NCBI GenBank assembly: GCA_947502765.1 | Contig: CANNBA010000020.1 | Coordinates: 1 to 21,011 of the forward strand | Direction of reading: 5' to 3' | DNA length: 21,011 nt | Origin: BACL11 sp945865535 | Lineage (GTDB): Bacteria > Bacteroidota > Bacteroidia > Flavobacteriales > BACL11 | Shown: piece after piece, positions 1 through 7,424 of the stretch | Layout of the letters: every line of letters starts with the position of its first letter | Position numbering within the stretch: the stretch's first letter is position 1 | Program-made: the position numbers and the translations under genes | The notes under the pieces: model-generated | What the model saw: the letters and a program-made list of their open reading frames with translations, nothing else | Databases searched by the model: none | What the model was told of the DNA's origin: nothing

Positions 1-111
1 AAATATCCTTCAGGTACTTATTACTTATACTTTAACTCTGAGGATGCAGTACAAGGTTGTAGATTAGAAGAAGTGCAAAAAATATCAACTAAAATAATTT
101 TAAACAAATAA
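1..111 (+). CDS. C-terminal end of an unrecognised protein (5' end outside window)
   Basis: Frame 1 is open from the window edge to a TAA at 109-111, giving the last 36 residues (starts KYPSGTYYLYF, ends KISTKIILNK). The next gene, a small lipoprotein, starts only 2 nt after this stop, so the two are probably co-transcribed. That spacing and the even codon use support a real coding tail. I recognise no domain in it, and the fragment is too short for a function call. Confidence 0.55.
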   Translation, partial: KYPSGTYYLYFNSEDAVQGCRLEEVQKISTKIILNK

Positions 112-113
112 CT

Positions 114-230
114 ATGAAAAATATACTGTTAATATTATTGTTTGCAACAGGCTTAATGTTATCCTCTTGCTCTAAAAGTGGTGACCCCCAACCTACTTGT
201 GAAGAGGGTGGTACTGAAGTTACTCCTTAG
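114..230 (+). CDS. Small putative lipoprotein (38 aa)
   Basis: The ORF encodes 38 residues beginning MKNILLILLFATGLML and followed by SSC. This is a typical lipoprotein signal peptide: one Lys, a hydrophobic stretch of about 14 residues, and a lipobox with Cys19. The mature part after Cys19 is only about 20 residues, polar and acidic (SKSGDPQPTCEEGGTEVTP), with a second Cys at 29. It would be an outer- or inner-membrane-anchored peptide. It starts 2 nt after the upstream stop, and the DUF5681-like gene follows after 34 nt, so all three may share a transcript. Tiny lipoproteins of this type are common in Bacteroidota and mostly uncharacterised. The function is unknown. The signal sequence itself is clear. 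Confidence 0.6.
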   Translation: MKNILLILLFATGLMLSSCSKSGDPQPTCEEGGTEVTP

Positions 231-264
231 TTAAAACAAAAGAGCATATTTTCTATTATATAGT

Positions 265-552
265 ATGCCATTTAAGAAAGGAACAAGCGGAAACTATATA
301 GGAAGACCTAAAGGCTCAGTAAGTCCTACTTCTAAGCTCATTAGAGAGCATATAAGCCAAGCAATTGACGGAAACAAGATAAAGCAGATGCTAGATAAAA
401 TAGAGTCTCCTACAGAGTATATTAATGCCATTAGTAAACTCCTTCCTTATTCTATTGCTAAAGTAAAAGCTTATGAAGAGTTTGAGGAAATAGAGCCAAT
501 GGATATTAAAATTAGTTTCTTTACAACACCTGAGGATAGCAGTGAGGACTAG
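265..552 (+). CDS. DUF5681-like small protein (95 aa)
   Basis: This is a 95-residue cytoplasmic protein with no signal peptide. Its N-terminus reads FKKGTSGNYIGRPKGS (residues 3-18), which resembles the FKxGxSGNPxGRPKGS signature of DUF5681 proteins. Those are often found near phage terminase genes, and the GRPKG core is AT-hook-like and could contact DNA. Residues 25-70 look helical, and the tail is acidic (ends TPEDSSED). No other phage gene is visible, so this may be a domesticated or remnant phage-type gene. A terminase role should not be assumed. It converges with the tRNA-Asp gene and lies downstream of the small lipoprotein gene. Confidence 0.6.
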   Translation: MPFKKGTSGNYIGRPKGSVSPTSKLIREHISQAIDGNKIKQMLDKIESPTEYINAISKLLPYSIAKVKAYEEFEEIEPMDIKISFFTTPEDSSED

Positions 553-684
553 TTGAATGTTTAGTTTTCCCTCTTTTTATTTTTAAAAAACATCACAAAT
601 TCAGTTTGTTCAAGAATAAAGTTTTTAACATTCATTAGAAACTGAGAATAATCAAAAGTGTTAAACACACTGTTAAACAAAATT

Positions 685-720
685 AAAAAACCCTTGTAAT
701 CTATTAAATTACAAGGGTTT
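685..720 (-). terminator. Rho-independent terminator of tRNA-Asp
   Basis: A perfect 13-bp inverted repeat (688-700 with 708-720, loop 701-707) is followed on the - strand by a run of six T (complement of A685-A690). It lies 14 nt downstream of the tRNA 3' end, so it terminates that transcript. The opposite side lacks a good T-run, so it is mainly a - strand terminator, though it could also slow readthrough from the + strand gene ending at 552. Confidence 0.85.
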
Positions 721-734
721 ACACTTTTAAGTTG

Positions 735-808
735 CGGTCTGGACGGGACTCGAACCCGCGACCCCATGCGTGACAGGCATGTATTCTAACCAGCTGAACT
801 ACCAAACC
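735..808 (-). tRNA. tRNA-Asp (anticodon GTC)
   Basis: Read on the - strand, the 74-nt sequence folds as a complete cloverleaf. The acceptor stem is GGTTTGG (808-802) with CCAGACC, discriminator G. The D-arm contains AGCTGGTTA. The anticodon stem is CATGC/GCATG around the 7-nt loop CTGTCAC with anticodon GTC. The T-arm contains GGGTTCGAGTCCC. CCA is not encoded. A promoter lies directly upstream and a strong terminator directly downstream, so it is a single-gene transcription unit. Confidence 0.97.
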
Positions 809-828
809 GAATTTTTCAAAAAGTGGGG

Positions 829-859
829 CAAATATAAGTTGTTTTTATAAATCTCAAAA
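829..859 (-). promoter_or_regulatory. Promoter for tRNA-Asp
   Basis: On the - strand, TTTTG (859-855), 18 nt, and TATATTTG (836-829) match the Bacteroidota housekeeping pattern TTG...TAnnTTTG. Transcription would begin about 823, roughly 15 nt before the mature tRNA 5' end. The -33 element begins directly past the end of the DUF58 gene (stop at 854-856). Confidence 0.65.
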
Positions 860-1780
860 CATTTTTTGTCTTTTCAGTAGGTATGAATTTAAGATAGTGT
901 CAAACCCCTTGTTGATATCAACTTCAATTAAATCAATTTTGTATTGAAAGCATTTTAATTTCAATTCTTTCAGGTGATGTTTTGCTTGATTCCGGTATTG
1001 CTCTTTGTATAAATTAGGATTTAATTTTAATTCTTCGCCACTTTCTAAGTCAATGAATTTATAGGGTTTGTTTTCAAATTCAAGATCTTTCTCAGTACCA
1101 GGTTCGTGCAAATAAAATAATACCACCTCATGCTTGTTGTATTTCAAATGCTTATAAGCTTCAAATTGTTCTTCCAATGTTTTATGAGGATGAATAAAAT
1201 CCGTAAAAATCATCACTAATGATCGTTTATGCAATAACTCAGAAACTTGATGCAGTACATCAGAAGAATCGGTTAATTTGGATTCCGCAACAGCATCAGT
1301 TAGTAATAACTTATCCAATTCATTGTATAAAATCCTATGATGTCTTTGTGTCGTTTTACTTGGTGTATGGACCTCTAATTTATCGGTAAATACACTCAAG
1401 CCAACACCATCTCTTTGCTTTTTTAAGAGATTCATCATTACAGCACAGGCATAAATAGAAAAAAGTAATTTATTGGGGTTTTCTAGATTAAGATCTTTAA
1501 CAATTGGATAATACATTGAGGAAGACGCGTCAATAATTAGCTGACACCTTAGATTTGTTTCTTCTTCATACTTTTTGACGAATAATTTATCAGTTCGCCC
1601 GTATAGTTTCCAATCAATATATCTGGTGCTTTCTCCAGAATTGTAAAGTCTGTGCTCTGCAAATTCTACAGAAAATCCATGATAAGGACTTTGGTGTTTT
1701 CCAGTAATAAAGCCTTCAATTACTTGCTGAGCAAATAATTCAATATTTGTTGAAAGTTTAGAATAATCCAGTTTAGTCAT
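854..1780 (-). CDS. DUF58 domain-containing protein (VWA-like fold)
   Basis: This 308-residue cytoplasmic protein has the two hallmarks of the DUF58 family. One is the IDWKLYGRTDKLFVKKYEEE segment (about residues 55-74). The other is a vWA-type metal-site motif DASSS (84-88) at the end of a hydrophobic strand. DUF58 proteins are usually encoded with a MoxR-type AAA+ ATPase and BatA/BatB-like VWA proteins, and are thought to act in ATPase-assisted maturation or assembly of envelope proteins. Here no MoxR or Bat gene is adjacent within the window, so it stands apart from that usual operon. The upstream neighbour is trxA (47 nt away, same strand), but a terminator lies between them directly before this start codon. 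Expression therefore depends on readthrough or a promoter I cannot identify. Full family length is about 290-310 residues, so it appears intact. Confidence 0.85.
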   Translation of the reverse strand: MTKLDYSKLSTNIELFAQQVIEGFITGKHQSPYHGFSVEFAEHRLYNSGESTRYIDWKLYGRTDKLFVKKYEEETNLRCQLIIDASSSMYYPIVKDLNLENPNKLLFSIYACAVMMNLLKKQRDGVGLSVFTDKLEVHTPSKTTQRHHRILYNELDKLLLTDAVAESKLTDSSDVLHQVSELLHKRSLVMIFTDFIHPHKTLEEQFEAYKHLKYNKHEVVLFYLHEPGTEKDLEFENKPYKFIDLESGEELKLNPNLYKEQYRNQAKHHLKELKLKCFQYKIDLIEVDINKGFDTILNSYLLKRQKMF

Positions 1781-1785
1781 AAAAC

Positions 1786-1810
1786 AAAAAAAGGGCTTTT
1801 AAGCCCTTTT
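1786..1810 (-). terminator. Terminator between trxA and the DUF58 gene
   Basis: The stem is AAAAGGGC (1789-1796) with GCCCTTTT (1803-1810) and a 6-nt loop. On the - strand it is followed by seven T (1792-1786). It ends 5 nt before the DUF58 start codon, so it ends the trxA message but also occupies the DUF58 leader, where it could act as a partial attenuator. Confidence 0.75.
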
Positions 1811-1827
1811 AGCCATTGGTATTTTTA

Positions 1828-2145
1828 TTACATGTGAGCCGTTAAAATCTCTAGTAATTTTGATTTTGGTTGGTTCCCTACAACTTTATCCACTATTTCA
1901 CCATTTTTGAAAACAAGTAAAGTAGGAATATTTCTTACTCCATAGTTCATTGGGACATCTGAATTTTCATCAACATTAACTTTTCCAATTACTGCTTTTT
2001 CCGAAAGTTCAGTATAAAGCTCGTCAATCACAGGAGCAATAGCTCTGCATGGTCCGCACCATGGGGCCCAAAAATCAACCAATACAGGCTTATCTGATTC
2101 TAAAACTAATTCTTTAAAATTTGCATCTGTAAATTCTACTGCCAT
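1828..2145 (-). CDS. trxA: Thioredoxin
   Basis: This 105-residue protein has the classical thioredoxin fold and length. The active site WCGPC is at 29-33 after the strand PVLVDFWAP, the cis-proline segment IPTLLVF lies near 73-79, and FKNGE and the C-terminal helix follow. It is a cytoplasmic protein-disulfide reductase that supplies electrons to ribonucleotide reductase, peroxiredoxins and methionine sulfoxide reductases. Thioredoxin reductase is not in the window. A TAnnTTTG box (2187-2180) lies about 35 nt upstream, and a terminator follows, so it is probably mainly a monocistronic unit, although it lies 100 nt downstream of the membrane-protein gene on the same strand. Confidence 0.97.
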   Translation of the reverse strand: MAVEFTDANFKELVLESDKPVLVDFWAPWCGPCRAIAPVIDELYTELSEKAVIGKVNVDENSDVPMNYGVRNIPTLLVFKNGEIVDKVVGNQPKSKLLEILTAHM

Positions 2146-2179
2146 TTTTTTATTCTTTTAGGATTATTAATTGTGATTA

Positions 2180-2187
2180 CAAATTTA
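2180..2187 (-). promoter_or_regulatory. -7 element of the trxA promoter
   Basis: TAAATTTG on the - strand is an exact TAnnTTTG match, 34 nt upstream of the trxA start. No good TTG -33 element is visible 18-23 nt further up, so the call rests on the -7 box alone. Confidence 0.45.
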
Positions 2188-2245
2188 GTGATTATTTACT
2201 ATAAAAATCAGCATCTTGATATCTTGTTAGTAATTAATAAAACTA

Positions 2246-2806
2246 TCAATTTCTAAAACTACTAACTAATAATAGGATAATAAGACTTTGTAAGGAAATC
2301 AGTAAGTAATGCAAGATGTTTATTTGAATTTTAGGATCTGAAATATCAAATCCAAGCTCTAGGGCTTTGTAAAAGCCGTAGGAAGCCCCTAATCCTACTA
2401 AGTAACCTATTTGCTTATTGACATCAATCTTACTTAAAAATTCTTTATCGTTTGCTACTAAAGTTTCGGCTCTAACCAAATAGCCACCAAACATAAAAGT
2501 AAGTTGATAACCACAATAAATAATAAGGGCAGAGCTAAGCGAGTACTGTAAAAGTAATAATGTAAAAAGAGTAAGTAGCATTACTATTTCAACCAATAAT
2601 GAGATTCTATAAAAACTTTTAATGTTGAGGAGTTTGTCATAAAAAAAAGCAATTATAAGTATTACAATAGCTAAAACCATTGCTCCAAGAGAATAAATGG
2701 AAGGGTTTAAAGGCTGGTAAATTGTAAATAAAATACCAATAGATAGCCCTATAAATAATGAGTTAAAAAGTTTATAAGCTAAAAATGCTTTCTCATTTAA
2801 CTTCAT
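2246..2806 (-). CDS. Small integral membrane protein of unknown function
   Basis: The protein has 186 residues with five or six predicted membrane segments (about residues 10-30, 36-54, 66-88, 90-108, possibly 133-148, and 163-183) and no signal peptide. The connecting loop at about 113-133 (AETLVANDKEFLSKIDVNKQ) is charged. I do not recognise the family. The alternation of hydrophobic segments vaguely recalls one half of an MFS-like transporter, but no MFS motif is present, so that is not a call. It starts 17 nt after the GAPDH stop and so probably shares the GAPDH transcript. The trxA gene follows 100 nt later with its own promoter. Confidence 0.7.
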   Translation of the reverse strand: MKLNEKAFLAYKLFNSLFIGLSIGILFTIYQPLNPSIYSLGAMVLAIVILIIAFFYDKLLNIKSFYRISLLVEIVMLLTLFTLLLLQYSLSSALIIYCGYQLTFMFGGYLVRAETLVANDKEFLSKIDVNKQIGYLVGLGASYGFYKALELGFDISDPKIQINILHYLLISLQSLIILLLVSSFRN

Positions 2807-2823
2807 AACTGCTTAATATCTAT

Positions 2824-4263
2824 TTAGTAGTAAGTTAATCGTCTTACTTTAGCAATTTGTTTTGCCAAACGAATAACTTGTTTGGTATAGCCAAACTCAT
2901 TGTCGTACCAAACGTATAGCACAACATCTTTGCCATCTGTTGTACAAATTGTAGCAGTACTATCATACACAGCGCAACAAGTATTTCCTACAATATCAGT
3001 AGAAACTAAATCTGGTTCTACTTGGTAATTGATTTGATTTATAAGATTTCCGTGCAGTGCAGCATCACGCATTGTAGCATTTATATCTTTTACAGAAGTA
3101 CTTTTGTTAAGTGTTAATTTTAAGATTGCTAAAGAAACATTTGGAGTAGGAACCCGCACCGCATTTGCTGTTAATTTTCCTTCTAATGATGGAATTACTT
3201 TGGTAACTGCTTTACCAGCTCCAGTGGAAGTAATTACCATATTAATGGCAGCTGAGCGCCCTCTTCTTGGGCTTTTGTGCATGTTGTCCAATAAGTTTTG
3301 ATCGTTAGTGTAAGAATGTACTGTTTCGACATGTCCTTTCTCAATACCATATTTAGTTTCTACTACATGTAAAATTGGAACAATACAGTTTGTTGTACAA
3401 GAAGCGGCAGAAAAAATATTATTAGTTTCAATATCTAAGTTTTGAGAATTAACACCATAAACAATATTTGGAATTTCACTTCCTGGAGCAGTTAATAATA
3501 CCTTGCTTACTCCTTTAGCTTTTAAGTGGCGCGATAACTTTTCTTTAGTTGTAAAAGCACCGGTATTGTCAATTAATAAAGCATCATTAATATCGTATTG
3601 GGTATAATCAATATCTTCAGGATTTCCTCCATCTATAAATTTGATTCTTTGTCCATTTACAATCATAGATTGGCTCGCTAAATCAATATCAACAACACCT
3701 TTAAAAGCTCCATGTACTGAATCGGTTCTTAAAAGGTCAGCTCTTTTAACAATTTGAGCATCAGTTAGTCCTCTCACAACAATTGCTTTTAATCTTAATT
3801 GTTGTCCTTTTCCTGCTTGTTTTATTAATTCTCTAGCGGCTAATCTACCGATTCTTCCAAAACCATAAAGGATGACATCTTTTGCATGTTTTGAGCTGGT
3901 ATCTGCACCGATTATATGGCTTAATTTTTCAGATAAAAATGGATTTGGATCCTTTGCCCCACTTTCAATATATTCGGCAGTTAAACGCCCAATATCAATC
4001 TTACTCGGGGCTAAGTTCATAGTTAACATTTGGCTAGCCAAAAGGTTAGCTGTTTCCACATTATTCTCACGTTCAACTACTTTATTGGCATATGCAATGA
4101 AGTGCATTAATTCCGATACACCGATTTCTAAGAGATGTCTTCTAAAAAGAATCAGTTCAACTCCTTTGTCGTACATTAATGTCCCCACTGAATTTAGTAA
4201 ATTAACTCCTACTTTTTCTTTGTTTACCCAATCGTTTAATTGGTTTTCATAAGATGCCGCCAT
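2824..4263 (-). CDS. gap: Glyceraldehyde-3-phosphate dehydrogenase, long form
   Basis: The protein has 479 residues. The last ~350 are a standard GAPDH. The NAD-binding motif GFGRIGR is at 134-140, the catalytic segment SAASCTTNC has Cys289 as the nucleophile, and HSYTNDQNLLD, SPRRGRSAA, NAVRVPTPNVS and a C-terminal YDNEFGYTKQVI follow. It catalyses phosphorylating oxidation of glyceraldehyde-3-phosphate with NAD(P)+ in central carbon metabolism. The first ~128 residues are a helical extension absent from the usual ~335-residue enzymes. I know similar long GAPDHs from Bacteroidota, often alongside a second short GAPDH, and the role of the extension is not known to me. A strong promoter lies upstream, and the membrane-protein gene follows 17 nt after the stop. 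The start ATG at 4263 fits the promoter position. Confidence 0.95.
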   Translation of the reverse strand: MAASYENQLNDWVNKEKVGVNLLNSVGTLMYDKGVELILFRRHLLEIGVSELMHFIAYANKVVERENNVETANLLASQMLTMNLAPSKIDIGRLTAEYIESGAKDPNPFLSEKLSHIIGADTSSKHAKDVILYGFGRIGRLAARELIKQAGKGQQLRLKAIVVRGLTDAQIVKRADLLRTDSVHGAFKGVVDIDLASQSMIVNGQRIKFIDGGNPEDIDYTQYDINDALLIDNTGAFTTKEKLSRHLKAKGVSKVLLTAPGSEIPNIVYGVNSQNLDIETNNIFSAASCTTNCIVPILHVVETKYGIEKGHVETVHSYTNDQNLLDNMHKSPRRGRSAAINMVITSTGAGKAVTKVIPSLEGKLTANAVRVPTPNVSLAILKLTLNKSTSVKDINATMRDAALHGNLINQINYQVEPDLVSTDIVGNTCCAVYDSTATICTTDGKDVVLYVWYDNEFGYTKQVIRLAKQIAKVRRLTYY

Positions 4264-4293
4264 AGTGTATGGTTTTGAGTGTTAAAATTCTTA

Positions 4294-4326
4294 CAAAAAT
4301 AGTTTTTCTTTGAAATATAGCGCCAA
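4294..4326 (-). promoter_or_regulatory. Promoter of gap
   Basis: On the - strand, TTG (4326-4324), a spacer of 22 nt, and TATTTTTG (4301-4294) match the Bacteroidota consensus exactly at -7. The predicted start is about 4288, giving a 5' leader of about 25 nt to the ATG at 4263. It is back to back with the dapF promoter in an 83-nt intergenic gap. Confidence 0.6.
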
Positions 4327-4342
4327 TTTATTGTTACTTTTA
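4309..4342 (+). promoter_or_regulatory. Candidate promoter of the dapF operon
   Basis: TTTG (4309-4312), 22 nt, then TACTTTTA (4335-4342) differs from TAnnTTTG only at the last base. If used, transcription would start at or within a few nt of the dapF ATG (4347), implying a leaderless or nearly leaderless message for a seven-gene operon. Confidence 0.4.
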
Positions 4343-4346
4343 CCAC

Positions 4347-5120
4347 ATGATTATAGAATTTTATAAATACCAAGGAACAGGAAACGATTTCATCATGATT
4401 GATGATAGAGAAAATACTTTTGATAGTAATGATCAAGAACTTGTAGCAGCACTTTGCGAGAGAAGAATGGGAATAGGGGCTGATGGTTTGATTTTATTAA
4501 GAAAGCATGATAAACTTGATTTTGAAATGATTTATTTCAATTCTGATGGCAAGCTATCGAGTATGTGTGGTAATGGAGGAAGGTGTATTGTTGCTTTTGC
4601 TAAAATGTTAGACATCATTACCCATGAAACTAATTTTATGGCAATAGATGGACCCCATAAGGCAAAAATTGCTCAAGATGGAATTTATTTACAAATGCAA
4701 GAGGTAACAAAGATTGAAGGGGTAGGTGAGGGCATAGTTTTGGATACTGGCTCTCCTCATTATATTGAGATGGTAGATAGTTTAGATAATCTTGATGTTG
4801 AAAAAGAAGGCAGGAAAATTAGGAACTCAGCGCCTTTTAAAAAGGAAGGAATTAATGTGAATTTTGTATTGGATGCTACTGACTTAGAAGTAAGAACTTA
4901 TGAGAGAGGAGTGGAGAGCGAAACCCTTAGTTGTGGAACAGGAGTTGTGGCAACTGCCATTGCTATGCACTATGCTCAATGTATTGAAGAAAATTTTGTA
5001 GATGTAAAAACAAAAGGAGGAGTTTTAAGCGTTAGTTTTGAAGAGTTTAACGGAACTTATCGAAATATTTGGTTAAGTGGTGAAGTAAGCATGGTTTTTG
5101 CGGGTGAGTTTGAATGCTAA
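4347..5120 (+). CDS. dapF: Diaminopimelate epimerase
   Basis: The 257-residue protein begins with FYKYQGTGNDFIMID (residues 5-19), the conserved N-terminal DapF block. It carries both catalytic cysteines: Cys74 in MCGNGGRC (73-80) and Cys196 in ETLSCGTG (192-199). It interconverts LL- and meso-diaminopimelate in the cytoplasm, the last step before lysine and the source of the peptidoglycan cross-linking residue. It is the first gene of the seven-gene coupled cluster and its last 7 nt overlap the next start codon. The link to mltG three genes downstream gives the cluster a peptidoglycan theme. Length is near the usual ~260-275. Confidence 0.97.
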   Translation: MIIEFYKYQGTGNDFIMIDDRENTFDSNDQELVAALCERRMGIGADGLILLRKHDKLDFEMIYFNSDGKLSSMCGNGGRCIVAFAKMLDIITHETNFMAIDGPHKAKIAQDGIYLQMQEVTKIEGVGEGIVLDTGSPHYIEMVDSLDNLDVEKEGRKIRNSAPFKKEGINVNFVLDATDLEVRTYERGVESETLSCGTGVVATAIAMHYAQCIEENFVDVKTKGGVLSVSFEEFNGTYRNIWLSGEVSMVFAGEFEC

Positions 5121-5590
5121 AAGGCAAAAACATAGTATTACGGCCTTTGCAAGATTCGGATTTGGATTTTTTAGAAAAGACTGAAAATAATAAAGAAAAT
5201 TGGCAATTTGGTAGCGAACAAAAAAAATATACCAAGCAGGAGTTAACGGATTATATTGCAAAGGCCAAAACGGATATTAAAGTAGCTAAACAATACCGTT
5301 TTGTAATTGATTTAAAGGGCGCTCCTATTGGTTTTATCGACCTTTTCGATTATACCAAAAAAAGTGCAGGAGTAGGTGTAATAATTTCAGAAAATTATAG
5401 AAACAAAGGCTTTGCCAAAGAGGCACTTATGCTTTTGATTAATTATGCTTTTTCTGATATAAAACTTAAGCAATTGCATTGCAAAATTACAAAAGCTAAT
5501 GCAGCCAGTATTCATTTATTTATTGCTTGTAAATTTATTTTTCAAAGAGAACAAGCAGATTTTCAATATTTTATGTTAAGCAATGAATAA
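5114..5590 (+). CDS. GNAT family N-acetyltransferase
   Basis: The 158-residue protein has the GNAT layout. N-terminal strand LKGKNIVLRPLQDSDLDFLE (2-21) is followed by a central FVIDLKGAPIGFIDLFDY (63-80), the acetyl-CoA pyrophosphate-binding loop SENYRNKGFAKEAL (92-105, with RxxGxA at 96-101), and a late AASIHLF helix. It should acetylate a small amine or a protein N-terminus, but the substrate cannot be read from sequence. It resembles the RimJ/RimL/SpeG-like group in general form only. The ATG lies inside the end of dapF (7-nt overlap) and its own end overlaps the cytochrome gene by 8 nt, so translation is probably coupled. Confidence 0.88.
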   Translation: MLKGKNIVLRPLQDSDLDFLEKTENNKENWQFGSEQKKYTKQELTDYIAKAKTDIKVAKQYRFVIDLKGAPIGFIDLFDYTKKSAGVGVIISENYRNKGFAKEALMLLINYAFSDIKLKQLHCKITKANAASIHLFIACKFIFQREQADFQYFMLSNE

Positions 5591-7424
5591 GTTAATAATA
5601 GTTATATTTTCCATTCTTTTATTTTCTTGTCAAAAAGGGGAGGTAAGCGATTATACCGAATACTTAAACCATAATGATACTGTAAAATATGTTGGCAAGG
5701 AGCAGTGCAGAATGTGCCATGCAGAGATTTATGATTCTTATGTCCAAACAGGAATGGGAAAATCTTTGCATTACGCCACAAAAACCCATAGTGCTTTATA
5801 CGGTTCTGATATGCTTATTATTCACGATTCTATTAAAAACCTTTCTTATCAGCCGTTTTTTAAAAATGATAGTTTATACCTAAAAGAGTTTCGTTTAAAA
5901 GGAAAAGATACTACCCATTTACTCATCAAAAAAGTAAATTATAAAATCGGAAGCGGGCACCATACCAATTCCCATCTATTTGAGATTAATGGCTATATCC
6001 ACCAAATGCCTTATACTTACTATACTCAAGATAAAATATCCGATTTACCACCTGGATTTGAAGCAGGACAAAACAGTAGATTCTCTCGTGAAATTGCTTT
6101 GGAATGCATGAGTTGTCATAATGGGCATACCAATCATGAAAGTGCTTCATCAAATAAATACAAGCCTATCCCTCAAGGCATTGATTGCGAAAGTTGTCAT
6201 GGACCCGGAGAAGTGCATGTAAAAAGAAAATTGGCAGGAGAAATTATTGATACTTCAAAATACATTGATTATTCTATTGTTAACCCAGGAAAATTGCCAT
6301 TGGATTTACAGTTTGATGTTTGCCAAAGGTGTCATTTACAAGGCACTTCTATTTTAGCTGAGGGTAAATCATTCAACTCTTTTAAACCAGGGATGCCTCT
6401 AAAAGATATAATGGATACTTACCTCCCAAAATATGAAAATGACCACTCATTTATTATGGCATCTCATGTAGATAGACTCAAACAAAGTGCTTGTTTTCAA
6501 AATGCTGAAATGACTTGTATTTCTTGTCATAATCCTCATAAAAGTGTAACCACTTTAGGAGCTAACTATTTTGATAATAAATGCATGCAATGTCATGACG
6601 TTTGTGAGGATAAACAAACACAAAATTGTACTTCTTGTCACATGCCAAAATCATCATCTACTGATATTATGCATGTTTCTATTACCGATCATAAAATAGG
6701 AGTTCACAGTAATAGTAAAACACAAAAAGGGAAATTCTTAGGCATTGTTGCTATCAATAATCCCAATCCTACCAACCTCTCAAAAGCAAAAGCTTATTTA
6801 AAGCGGTATGAGAGTTTTGAGGCCCAGTCAATCTATCTGGACTCCGCAAGCTATTATTTAAAGAAATCGGAAAATAATTTTACTTCTTACATTCAGTATT
6901 TCTACCTTAAGAATGATGGCAAAGGATTGATAAATTTTGTGATGAGTAATCAGCTTGATCAAGTAAAATACTGCAACTCTGATTTGGCTTTGGCATATAG
7001 TAGAATGGGGGAGGTCTTTGGTAAAAATAATTTACCAAATGAAGCCGCAAAATATCACAAAAAAGCTGTGGAACTCATGTCTTTGGTAATTGATTATAAA
7101 ATTAAATACGGTAGTTTTTTATTTAATAATAATCAAATTAATGCTGCACAGAAGCAGTTTCTAGATGCTTTAAAGCTGAATCCAACTATTAAAGAGATTC
7201 ATGCCAATTTGGGTTTAATTGCTATTATAAAAGGAGATTATAAAAATGGGGAAAGTAGTTTGAAACAAGCTATTGCACTCGATCCTGATTATGTGTTAGC
7301 CTATGAGAATTTGGTATTTTTATCTCAGAAAGCCAATAATTCTAAAGCAACAAAACTATATTTGCATAAAATTTTAGAAATTGATCCTGAGCATAAGGCC
7401 AAACAAATTTTAAAAAATTTATAA
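5583..7424 (+). CDS. Multihaem c-type cytochrome lipoprotein with C-terminal TPR domain
   Basis: The 613-residue protein has a lipoprotein signal (MNKLIIVIFSILLFSC, lipidated Cys16). It carries seven CxxCH haem-attachment motifs, starting at residues 42, 175, 202, 247, 312, 334 and 349. The middle ones (CMSCHNGH, CESCHGPGE, CISCHNPH) are like those of cytochrome c554/doubled-CXXCH-type proteins. Residues about 450-613 form tetratricopeptide-like repeats (for example LNPTIKEIHANLGLIAIIKGDY and LDPDYVLAYENLVFL). It should be a membrane-anchored periplasmic or surface electron-transfer protein with a protein-binding tail. The electron donor and acceptor are unknown, and no c-type cytochrome maturation gene is nearby. 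It sits between the GNAT gene and mltG with overlapping or abutting ends, an unusual position for a respiratory-type protein. Confidence 0.9.
   Translation: MNKLIIVIFSILLFSCQKGEVSDYTEYLNHNDTVKYVGKEQCRMCHAEIYDSYVQTGMGKSLHYATKTHSALYGSDMLIIHDSIKNLSYQPFFKNDSLYLKEFRLKGKDTTHLLIKKVNYKIGSGHHTNSHLFEINGYIHQMPYTYYTQDKISDLPPGFEAGQNSRFSREIALECMSCHNGHTNHESASSNKYKPIPQGIDCESCHGPGEVHVKRKLAGEIIDTSKYIDYSIVNPGKLPLDLQFDVCQRCHLQGTSILAEGKSFNSFKPGMPLKDIMDTYLPKYENDHSFIMASHVDRLKQSACFQNAEMTCISCHNPHKSVTTLGANYFDNKCMQCHDVCEDKQTQNCTSCHMPKSSSTDIMHVSITDHKIGVHSNSKTQKGKFLGIVAINNPNPTNLSKAKAYLKRYESFEAQSIYLDSASYYLKKSENNFTSYIQYFYLKNDGKGLINFVMSNQLDQVKYCNSDLALAYSRMGEVFGKNNLPNEAAKYHKKAVELMSLVIDYKIKYGSFLFNNNQINAAQKQFLDALKLNPTIKEIHANLGLIAIIKGDYKNGESSLKQAIALDPDYVLAYENLVFLSQKANNSKATKLYLHKILEIDPEHKAKQILKNL

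Noticed and set aside
561..767. 68-codon - strand ORF starting MGSRVRVPSRPQ
   Set aside because: Its N-terminus is translated from the T-arm of tRNA-Asp (a common false ORF) and it then runs through the terminator.
3872..4252. 126-codon + strand ORF
   Set aside because: It lies fully antisense inside the GAPDH gene, shows no domain, and has low-complexity codon use expected of a shadow frame.
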